A DNA stretch of 12,627 bases from Candidatus Omnitrophota bacterium (lineage in GTDB: Bacteria; Omnitrophota; Koll11; Pluralincolimonadales; Pluralincolimonadaceae), in NCBI GenBank assembly GCA_022709465.1, contig JAKLIT010000032.1, positions 1 to 12,627 on the forward strand, read 5' to 3'. This document shows, piece by piece, positions 6,105-12,627 of this stretch (position 1 is its first letter; each line of letters opens with the position of its first letter). Below the pieces are notes generated by a model. The model was not told where the DNA came from and made no database searches. It saw nothing but the letters and a program-made list of their open reading frames with translations. A program made the position numbers and the translations under genes.

Positions 6105-8001
6105 GGCGTTTGTATTCCGGCTCCTGCCGCTCAGGTTTTCGCTTTGGGCGGCCGGATCTTTCGGGAGTTTGATATACTTCACGATGGGCCGCCGCAAGAC
6201 CGTCGCGTACGCGAACCTGCGCTCCGCGTTCAGGGGCAAATATACCCCCTCACAGATCGACAATATCATAAAGGACGTATACAGGAACATCGCGCGGTCG
6301 TACATGGAACTGCTCAAGTTCCCGCAGATCGACGATAACTACATAAAAAGATACATTAAGATAGAAGGCCATGATAAGGTGAAGAAGGCGATCGCCGAGC
6401 AAGGCACAGGCGTCATCTTCCTTACCGCACATTTTGGCAATTGGGAACTCAGCTCGCTGGCAGGTTCGGGTTCCGGTTATAAGATGAACGTGCTCGCGCG
6501 CTGGCAGAAGATGGAGAAGCTCAACGGATACCTTAACAAAATGCGCGGCTCGAAGGGCGCGCACGTCATATTCAAGGAGAATGCCGTTGAGGAGATCCTC
6601 GATTCCCTGAACAGGAAGGAAGCGGTAGGCATACTCTCCGACCAGGACGGCGGGAAAAAAGGAGAACTTGTAGAGTTCCTAGGGCGCAAGGCGTCCACGC
6701 CGAAGGGTGTAGCGCATTTCTCGCTGAGGACCGGCGCGCCGGTATTCCCGGTCTTTATCGTCAGGGAGCACGGGCCTTACCACAGGATAGTCGTCGAGGA
6801 CGACATATCCGTCATGCGTTCCGACGACCTCGGCAAAGACGTCCATGAGATACTCCAGAGGTTCGCGGACGCGCTCGCGAAATACGTCACGAAATACCCC
6901 GGCCAGTGGCTCTGGCTCCATAAGCGCTGGAAGTCCACGCCTGATAAATTCGTGCTCGTGCTTAATGACGGCAAGGCCGGCCATTACAAGCAGTCGCTTG
7001 CGCTCGCGCGCATGATAAAAGACCTGCGCGCCGGAAAGGGGTACTCTCCGGACGATACCGTGATAGAGGCCGTTGAGGTAAGGTTCAGGAGCGCGTCCGC
7101 GAGGGCCGTCTTCGACCTCGGGTCAAGAATGGGCCTGGGCATACACACGCTCTCGGGATGCTTCGAAAAGGAGAGCTATGAGGCATTGAGGTCGTCGTAT
7201 GCCGATTACGTCGTATCATGCGGCTCTTCGCTCGCGGGCGTGAACCTGTCGCTTAAGAAGGAACTCGGGGCCAGGTCGGTCGTGATAATGAAACCGAACA
7301 TATTCGATATAAAAGATTTCGACCTCGCGGTGATCCCGTCCCATGACTGCATCAGGCCAACGGCAAACGTTGTCCTGACGCAGGGTACGGTCACCGCCTT
7401 AGACGCGGCGGCGCTGCGCGGATATGCCGCGAGGCTCAAGGAAAAGGTAAAGATATCTAAGGGAAAGGCCATCGGTGTGCTTATCGGCGGCGATTCGAGG
7501 GATTACGTGCTCGAGAAGGAGCTTGCGGTTGAGGTGATGGACGGCGTCCTGAGGGCGGCGGAAGAGATAGACGCCGAAGTGCTGGTAACGACGTCACGCA
7601 GGACACAGAGGGCGGTCGAGTTCTCTCTGAAGGAGCGCTACGGCAAGTCCGGCAGGATAAAGCTGCTGCTGATAGCCAACGACGGAAATTTTGAGGGCGC
7701 GATAGAGGGGATACTCGGGCTTTCCGACATTCTCGTTGTCTCAGGCGAATCCGTCGCTATGCTGACCGAGGCAATAAGCTCCGACAGGCCCGTTATCGCG
7801 TTCATGCCCCGCAAGATAAGGCCGCGTTCGGCGACTAAACTTGAGAGGTCCGTAGGCAACCTCGAGAAAGAGTCGCTGATAAAGGTCTCAACGCCCGCGG
7901 AGATAGCGAAGGATATAGCCCATTATATCGGCCATGAACCGGCCGCGGTCTCGGACGGAGATATCGCGGCCGTGCGTGCCGCGCTGGGTAAGATAATATG
8001 A
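6067..8001 (+). CDS. LpxL-type lipid A acyltransferase fused to ELM1 (COG3660/DUF1022) domain
   Basis: This 644-residue protein joins two known families. Residues 1-~290 are an LpxL/HtrB-type lipid A secondary acyltransferase: N-terminal hydrophobic helix (about 5-40), the catalytic HX4E motif His122-Glu127 in AHFGNWE, DQDGG (192-196), a STPKG segment (210-214) and the family-typical end GQWLWLHKRW (279-288). Residues ~295-644 match the mitochondrial-fission ELM1-like family: NDGKAGHYKQS (300-310), IGGDSRDY (473-480), TTSRRT (508-513) and VVSGESVAMLTEA (557-569). That family is thought to have a GT-B-like fold; its bacterial function is not established. The acyltransferase alone would be ~300 residues and ELM1 ~320-350, so both look complete with almost no linker. 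The start is TTG with GAGGA upstream; the stop overlaps the next gene (ATGA). Context argues that both halves act on lipid A or core assembly. Confidence 0.88.
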   Translation: MADWILYLLVRLEAFVFRLLPLRFSLWAAGSFGSLIYFTMGRRKTVAYANLRSAFRGKYTPSQIDNIIKDVYRNIARSYMELLKFPQIDDNYIKRYIKIEGHDKVKKAIAEQGTGVIFLTAHFGNWELSSLAGSGSGYKMNVLARWQKMEKLNGYLNKMRGSKGAHVIFKENAVEEILDSLNRKEAVGILSDQDGGKKGELVEFLGRKASTPKGVAHFSLRTGAPVFPVFIVREHGPYHRIVVEDDISVMRSDDLGKDVHEILQRFADALAKYVTKYPGQWLWLHKRWKSTPDKFVLVLNDGKAGHYKQSLALARMIKDLRAGKGYSPDDTVIEAVEVRFRSASARAVFDLGSRMGLGIHTLSGCFEKESYEALRSSYADYVVSCGSSLAGVNLSLKKELGARSVVIMKPNIFDIKDFDLAVIPSHDCIRPTANVVLTQGTVTALDAAALRGYAARLKEKVKISKGKAIGVLIGGDSRDYVLEKELAVEVMDGVLRAAEEIDAEVLVTTSRRTQRAVEFSLKERYGKSGRIKLLLIANDGNFEGAIEGILGLSDILVVSGESVAMLTEAISSDRPVIAFMPRKIRPRSATKLERSVGNLEKESLIKVSTPAEIAKDIAHYIGHEPAAVSDGDIAAVRAALGKII

Positions 8002-10088
8002 AGATAGTCCAGATACTTCCGCGCCTTGATACGGGAGGGGTCGAGACGGGCGTCGTCGACCTGTCGGAACGGCTTATCAAGCTCGGGCACAACGCCGTCG
8101 TCATATCGGGCGGCGGAGAGCTCGTAAAAAAACTCGAGGCCTCCGGCATCAAGCACTACACGCTTCCGGTCGGGAAAAAAGACCCGATTACGGTACTGCG
8201 CATGATACCCGCCGTCTGCAGGATCCTGCGTTCGGAGAAGGCCGATATCCTGCACGCACGCAGCAGGGTCCCCGCAATGATCGGTTATTACGCCGCCCGC
8301 AGGGCGGGCGTGATATTCATAACGACGTGCCACGGGTACTATTCGAAGAAACCGTTCAGCAAGGTGATGGGATGGGGCAAATATGTCATCGCGATAAGCC
8401 AGGTGATCGCGAAACATATGATGGATTCGTTCAGGGTCCCCTACAGGCGCATAAAGCTCATATACCGCGGGGTAAACCTCGAACAGTTCAGGTTCAGGGA
8501 ACCCGATGATTCCGTCAAGAGCGTCTATACGATAGGGATAATTGGCAGGCTGACCCCGCTTAAGGGGCACGTTTATTTCTTCAGGGCGGCGGCGAAGGCC
8601 CTCAAGTATTTTCCGCGGCTCAAGGTCCTCGTCGTGGGCGACGCGTCCCCCGGCAAGGAGAGGTACAGGCAGGAACTGCAGGACACGGTCCGCAGGTTAG
8701 GGCTCGAAAAACACGTGGAGTTCCTCGGCCGCAGGAGCGACGTACCGGATATACTCGCGGGGCTAGACCTGCTTGCGCTCGCGACAACGGTCCCTGAGGG
8801 ATTCGGCAGGGTTATTATCGAAGCATTTGCCGCCGGAGTGCCGGTCGTCGCGACAAGTGTCGGCGGAGTGACCGAGATAATCCGCGACGGTGCCAACGGC
8901 CTGCTCGTGCCGCCCGAAGACCCGCAGGCGATGAGCGACGCGATCGTAAAGGTGCTGAAGGACAGGGCGCTTGCGAAAGAGATCGTCCGCAACGCGAGGA
9001 AAGACGCGGAGGAGAAGTTCAACCTCGACAGGATGATAACGGAGACCGTCCGGGTCTACGAGGAAGCGCTCGAGCGGAAGAGGATACTAGTCATCAAAAT
9101 AAGCGCGGTCGGCGATTGCGTGCTTGCGACGCCCTCGCTGCGCGCGATACGGCAGAAGAACCCGAAGGCCTATATAGCGCTGCTTACCGGCAGGATGGAG
9201 AGCCAGGCCCTCAAGGGATGCCCTTACGTGGACGAGTTCATAATATATGACAGGAACGGCCGCGACAGGGGATGGCTCAGGTTCCTTGAGCTCGCCGCGG
9301 AGATCAGGCGCTACTGCTTCGAGGAGATCGTAGACCTTCAGAATAATTCAAAGAGCCACATATTCGCGATAATGAGCACTGCCACCAGGAGATACGGTTA
9401 CAGGAAGGGATGGCACGGCCTCTTCCTGAACAAGGCCATAACGGACAACGGGCGCCCGATACCGCCCGTCGACCACCAGTTCAAGGTCCTCTCGCTCATG
9501 GGGATCGAAGGCGCGCCGAAAGAGCTTGAGCTCTGGCCTTCATCCGCCGACGAAGGGTCGGTAAGGGGTATGCTCGAGGCGGACTGGGTCGGCGACCACC
9601 AGGCGCTTGTTGCGATAAATCCGGGCGCGAGCCCGCGTTGGGCGACGAAGAGGTGGCCTGCGGAGAATTTTGCCAAACTGTGCGACCTGCTCGCGGAAAG
9701 AGAGATACGGCCGGTTATTATCGGGACCAAAGCAGACTCGGAGGCCGCGGACCTCGTAATATCGATGACGAAGTCGAAGCCGGTGAACCTTACGGGGAAG
9801 ACCACGATAACGGAGTTGGCAGCGCTGATGAAGAGGATGAAGTGCCTCGTGACAAGCGACAGCGCCCCGATGCATGTTGCCGCGGCGATGAAGACGCCGT
9901 TCGTCGCGCTGTTCGGCCCCACCGACCCGGCAAGGCACCTGCCGCCTTCTCAGGCCTGCGCGGTCGTGCGCAAGGGCCTCAGGTGCGCGCCGTGCTATAA
10001 GCCGGTGTGTTCGGATATAAGATGCATGAGGGAGATAGAGGTGGAAGACGTCATGAAAGCGATAGAGAAACTTTTGGCGGCCCGATGA
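7998..10088 (+). CDS. Two-domain glycosyltransferase: GT4 fused to GT9 heptosyltransferase
   Basis: The 696-residue protein contains two glycosyltransferases. Residues 1-~361 are a GT4 retaining enzyme: the N-terminal DTGGVE glycine loop (11-16), HARSRVPA, TCHGYYS, GRLTPLKGH, and the EX7E nucleotide-sugar motif Glu267/Glu275 in PEGFGRVIIEA. Residues ~362-696 are a GT9 (ADP-heptose:LPS heptosyltransferase) enzyme: RILVIKISAVGD (Asp373 at the position of the family's catalytic Asp), NPGA (541-544), KRWPAENF, SDSAPMH (620-626) and LFGPTDP, then a cysteine-rich tail (CAPCYKPVC) seen in many GT9 proteins. The domains abut with no linker, and no ATG, GTG or TTG lies at the GT9 boundary, so this is one product. 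The ATG start overlaps the previous stop (ATGA). Sugar specificity cannot be read; LPS core or another surface glycan is likely from context. Confidence 0.9.
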   Translation: MKIVQILPRLDTGGVETGVVDLSERLIKLGHNAVVISGGGELVKKLEASGIKHYTLPVGKKDPITVLRMIPAVCRILRSEKADILHARSRVPAMIGYYAARRAGVIFITTCHGYYSKKPFSKVMGWGKYVIAISQVIAKHMMDSFRVPYRRIKLIYRGVNLEQFRFREPDDSVKSVYTIGIIGRLTPLKGHVYFFRAAAKALKYFPRLKVLVVGDASPGKERYRQELQDTVRRLGLEKHVEFLGRRSDVPDILAGLDLLALATTVPEGFGRVIIEAFAAGVPVVATSVGGVTEIIRDGANGLLVPPEDPQAMSDAIVKVLKDRALAKEIVRNARKDAEEKFNLDRMITETVRVYEEALERKRILVIKISAVGDCVLATPSLRAIRQKNPKAYIALLTGRMESQALKGCPYVDEFIIYDRNGRDRGWLRFLELAAEIRRYCFEEIVDLQNNSKSHIFAIMSTATRRYGYRKGWHGLFLNKAITDNGRPIPPVDHQFKVLSLMGIEGAPKELELWPSSADEGSVRGMLEADWVGDHQALVAINPGASPRWATKRWPAENFAKLCDLLAEREIRPVIIGTKADSEAADLVISMTKSKPVNLTGKTTITELAALMKRMKCLVTSDSAPMHVAAAMKTPFVALFGPTDPARHLPPSQACAVVRKGLRCAPCYKPVCSDIRCMREIEVEDVMKAIEKLLAAR

Positions 10089-11194
10089 ACATACTGCTGG
10101 TCACTACGCATATGAGGATGGGAGGCGTTGGCGTATACACAGCCACGCTCGCGAACCGCCTGCAGGCCGCGGGCAACCGCGTATTTGTCGCATCCTCGGG
10201 CGGAGGCCTCGAAGAAGGGCTCTCGCCGGGCGTCGTGAAACTTAATGTTCCCCTCGACACGAAATCCGTGCTGAGTCCCGGCGTCCTCGTGTCCGCGCTG
10301 AAATTGCGCGTGACAGTAAAGAAAGAAAAAATAGATATTGTGCATGCCCAGACGAGGGTGTCACAGGCGGCGGCGCACCTGTTGTCCGCGTTGACAGGCG
10401 TTCCTTATGTGGCGACCTGGCACGGGTTCTTCAGGCCGCACTTCCTGCGCAGGGCGTTCCCGTTCTGGGGAGTAAAGACGATAGCGATAAGCAGGCCGGT
10501 ATACGAGAACCTCAAAGACGCTTTCGGCAGGAAAGAGAAGGACCTGCGGCTCGTACAGAACGGCGTCGAGACGGAAAAGTTCAGCAGGGAGTATACTCCC
10601 GAAGAGAGGGACGGCATAAGGAAGAAATTCGGGTTGGGCGCCGGCCCGGTAGTGGGTATCATATCGAGGCTTTCCGAAGAGAAGGGGCACGCGGTACTGG
10701 TAGACGCGTTCAGGGAGATATCCGCTAAGTTCCCCGGCGCGCGGCTACTTATCATCGGCGAGGGCCGCCTCGAGCATGGCCTGAAGAAGAGGGCCGAAGG
10801 CCTGGGCCTCGGGGACACGGTCCGTTTCTTCGGAAACACCTTAAACGCGCGCGAATTTCTTGCTATAATGGACGTGTTCGCGAGGCCGGGGCTGCGGGAA
10901 GGGTTCGGGCTCGCGATCGCGGAAGCGATGCTGATGGGCGTGCCGGTAGTGTCGACAGGAGTCGGCGGTTTCCGGGAGATGCTCGATGACGGCGAATTGG
11001 GTCTGCTTGTCGAGCCGTGCGACGCCGCTACCCTCTCCGGCGCGATATGCCGCCTGCTGGCGGATAAGGCGCTGGCGGGGCGCATAGCCGCGGCGGCGAA
11101 GATATACGCGGCGGAGAATTTCTCGGCGGAACGCATGGCAAGGCAGACGCTCGAAGTATATAAAGAGGCGCTGGATGGGACCGGTAAAAAATAA
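10085..11194 (+). CDS. GT4 family glycosyltransferase
   Basis: A 369-residue retaining glycosyltransferase of family GT4, expected to transfer a sugar from a nucleotide-sugar donor to a growing surface glycan at the cytoplasmic side. It shows MNILLVTTHMRMGGVG (glycine loop), DIVHAQTRVS, TWHGFF, IISRLSEEKGH at the donor-domain start, and the EX7E motif Glu272/Glu280 in REGFGLAIAEA. The start is ATG 10085, overlapping the previous stop (ATGA). An in-frame ATG at 10007 would add 26 residues that are charged, unlike the family, and lie inside the preceding GT9 gene, so it was rejected. It resembles the GT4 half of its neighbour (same HA...RV, HG and GV/EKF landmarks), suggesting paralogy. Its end overlaps the deacetylase start by 20 nt. 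The sugar donor is unknown. Confidence 0.88.
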   Translation: MNILLVTTHMRMGGVGVYTATLANRLQAAGNRVFVASSGGGLEEGLSPGVVKLNVPLDTKSVLSPGVLVSALKLRVTVKKEKIDIVHAQTRVSQAAAHLLSALTGVPYVATWHGFFRPHFLRRAFPFWGVKTIAISRPVYENLKDAFGRKEKDLRLVQNGVETEKFSREYTPEERDGIRKKFGLGAGPVVGIISRLSEEKGHAVLVDAFREISAKFPGARLLIIGEGRLEHGLKKRAEGLGLGDTVRFFGNTLNAREFLAIMDVFARPGLREGFGLAIAEAMLMGVPVVSTGVGGFREMLDDGELGLLVEPCDAATLSGAICRLLADKALAGRIAAAAKIYAAENFSAERMARQTLEVYKEALDGTGKK

Positions 11195-11978
11195 CCGGCC
11201 GCGCACGCGCGCTCTCATAATAGTGGCCGTATTGTCCCTGGCGCTGGCGGGGGCAAAACTCTTTCTCGAGACGAAATATTATCCGCCGATACTTATGTAC
11301 CATAACGTCGAGGACCTTCCTGAAGGCAACGCGATGTATGTCACCGGCTCGCAGTTCAGGGAGCAGATGAGGTTCCTGAGGGAGCATAAGTACAATGTCG
11401 TGCCTCTCGACGGGCTCGCGGATATCCTCGAAAGCGGCGGAAGAGTGCCGAGGAATACCGTCGCGGTCACGTTCGACGACGGAAACGCGAACAATTACCT
11501 GAACGCTTTCCCGGTATTGAAGGAATACGGGATACCGGCGACGGTATTCATGATATCGGATTACATCGGCAAGGACGGGTACCTGACGATAACACAGATA
11601 AGGAAGATGTCCGCGGCCGGGATAGATTTCGGCAGCCACACGAGGTCGCACCTAAATTGCAAGGATGCCCCGGAGCGGGTGGTCGAGGGCGAATTGCTGC
11701 ACTCGAAAAAGATAATAGAGGAAGTGACCGGCAAGAAGGTGACGTCGTTCTGCTACCCGTTCGGCGAGCGCGGCGCCTGCACAAGCGGCATGCTGGAACG
11801 CGCCGGCTACAGGACGGCTTTCGTGACGACGCTGCGCGACGGGTCGGTGAAATTGGACAGGTTCGCGCTGAAACGCATAAAGATAGAGACGAGCAAGGCT
11901 AACATACTCGAGTTCAGGTTGAAAATATCGGGATATTATACATGGCTGAAGTCGGCCGGACGGAAGAAGAAAAAGTGA
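11175..11978 (+). CDS. Membrane-anchored polysaccharide deacetylase (NodB/CE4)
   Basis: The 267-residue protein has a basic N-terminus, one transmembrane segment (about 12-31) and a NodB homology domain that would face the periplasm. The CE4 motifs are present: TFDDG (99-103, Asp101/Asp102) and HTRSH (His155, His159), where one Asp and the two His bind the metal, plus CYPFG (193-197). The family removes acetyl groups from N-acetylated sugars in peptidoglycan, chitin-like polymers or exopolysaccharide. The start ATG lies inside the preceding GT4 gene, with GAGG (11165-11168) six bases upstream. The C-terminus is a lysine-rich tail. The position between two glycosyltransferases suggests it trims a glycan made by this operon; the substrate is not knowable from sequence. 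Confidence 0.9.
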   Translation: MGPVKNNRPRTRALIIVAVLSLALAGAKLFLETKYYPPILMYHNVEDLPEGNAMYVTGSQFREQMRFLREHKYNVVPLDGLADILESGGRVPRNTVAVTFDDGNANNYLNAFPVLKEYGIPATVFMISDYIGKDGYLTITQIRKMSAAGIDFGSHTRSHLNCKDAPERVVEGELLHSKKIIEEVTGKKVTSFCYPFGERGACTSGMLERAGYRTAFVTTLRDGSVKLDRFALKRIKIETSKANILEFRLKISGYYTWLKSAGRKKKK

Positions 11979-12627
11979 AAAAGATACTGATAGTCAACGT
12001 TAACTGGATAGGGGACGTGCTCTTCTCGACCCCGGCCATACGCGCGCTGCGCAGGCATTATCCCGACGCGCATATCGCCTGCATGATCGTGCCGCGCTGC
12101 CGGGAGGTGCTCGAGCTGAACCCCAACATAAACGAGCTGATCATCTACGACGAAAAAGGCGAATACAAGGGCCTTACGGGAAAGATGAAGCTGATATCCG
12201 AGCTGAAGGCGCGCTCGTTCGATATCGTGTTCCTTTTCCACAGGTCGCTGACCCGGACGCTGATGGTCGCCCTCTCGGGGATAAAAGAGAGGGTAGGCAT
12301 CGATAACCCGAAGAGGGGGTTCCTGCTTTCGAGGAGGGTGCCGCCGCAGCCGTCCGACATCCACAAGGTCGAGCAGTTCCTGAACATCGTAAAGGTGACG
12401 GGAGTGCGCGACAGCGGCAAGGACATGGAAGTACATGTCAGCAAGAGCGACGAGGCGTTCGCGGAGTCGTTCCTGAAGTCCCAGGGCATAAAGCCGGGCG
12501 TGCCGTTCGCTGTCTTGAACGCCGGCGGCAACTGGGACATGAAGCGCTGGCCAGCGGAGAATTTTGCCGAACTCGGCAACAGGCTCGGCAAGGAATACGG
12601 CATGCCGGTGATACTGACCGGCGCAGG
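11975..12627 (+). CDS. GT9 heptosyltransferase (WaaF-like), 3'-truncated by window edge
   Basis: This is the start of an ADP-heptose:LPS heptosyltransferase-type protein; 217 residues are visible and the frame is still open at the window end. It begins KKILIVNVNWIGDVLFSTPA, with Asp14 at the position of the family's catalytic Asp, followed by FDIVFLFHRS, GGxN-type donor-side landmarks (NAGG 182-185) and KRWPAENF (190-197), ending at VILTGA. These N-terminal and middle segments are characteristic of GT9. The preferred start is GTG 11975, overlapping the deacetylase stop as GTGA like other junctions here. An in-frame ATG at 11942 would add 11 residues before the conserved first strand and is the alternative. 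It is a paralogue of the GT9 half at 9081-10088. It probably adds heptose to the Kdo-lipid A core, with specificity uncertain. Confidence 0.88.
   Translation, partial: MKKILIVNVNWIGDVLFSTPAIRALRRHYPDAHIACMIVPRCREVLELNPNINELIIYDEKGEYKGLTGKMKLISELKARSFDIVFLFHRSLTRTLMVALSGIKERVGIDNPKRGFLLSRRVPPQPSDIHKVEQFLNIVKVTGVRDSGKDMEVHVSKSDEAFAESFLKSQGIKPGVPFAVLNAGGNWDMKRWPAENFAELGNRLGKEYGMPVILTGA

Noticed and set aside
7923..8570. Minus-strand open frame (215 codons) across the LpxL-ELM1/GT4 junction
   Set aside because: No recognisable domain; both plus-strand genes here have clear family motifs and coupled starts.
10007..10084. Upstream ATG that would extend the second GT4 by 26 residues
   Set aside because: The extension lies in the coding end of the preceding GT9 domain and is unlike GT4 N-termini; ATG 10085 gives the canonical first strand and the ATGA overlap.
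9660..12568. Identical 15-nt string (9660-9674 and 12554-12568) as a possible repeat element
   Set aside because: Both copies encode the same conserved GT9 motif (AENFA) in frame, so homology of the proteins explains it.

Overview
The window is one continuous block of plus-strand genes from a Gram-negative (diderm) bacterium. It encodes steps of lipid A and LPS-core assembly: WaaA, LpxK, an LpxL-type acyltransferase and GT9 heptosyltransferases. The DNA is GC-rich, with very frequent ATA (Ile) and AGG (Arg) codons, unusual start codons and nearly every gene overlapping the next. Fused proteins are also common. This combination reminds me of uncultured PVC-related lineages such as Candidatus Omnitrophota, but that placement is inference from style and gene content, not from any search.

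Left part (1-3731), DNA processing: the 3' two-thirds of dprA, then a type I topoisomerase (topA) carrying a complete ThiS-like sulfur-carrier domain at its N-terminus, then a XerC/D-type tyrosine recombinase. dprA-topA-xerC is a recognisable bacterial neighbourhood (B. subtilis has smf-topA-trmFO-codV). Here trmFO is absent and the ThiS domain sits in front of TopA.

Right part (3742-12627), cell envelope: waaA (Kdo transferase), lpxK (lipid A 4'-kinase), an LpxL-like acyltransferase fused to an ELM1/COG3660 domain, a GT4-GT9 fused glycosyltransferase, a second stand-alone GT4, a membrane-anchored NodB-type polysaccharide deacetylase, and a GT9 heptosyltransferase that runs off the end. A plausible order of work is: LpxK phosphorylates the lipid A disaccharide, WaaA adds Kdo, the LpxL-like domain adds a secondary acyl chain, and the GT9/GT4 enzymes build the core or a surface glycan that the deacetylase may trim.

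The genes are joined by 4-nt start/stop overlaps (ATGA, TTGA or GTGA) or longer overlaps; the largest gap is 10 bp (3732-3741). There is no intergenic stretch in which to place a promoter or terminator, so the whole block is probably one transcript started upstream. I saw no RNA gene, CRISPR array, insertion sequence or attachment site.

The points most worth following up are the ThiS-TopA fusion, the LpxL-ELM1 fusion, the GT4-GT9 fusion with its apparently duplicated split counterpart, and a 39-bp in-frame duplication in xerC that creates a terminator-like hairpin inside the gene.
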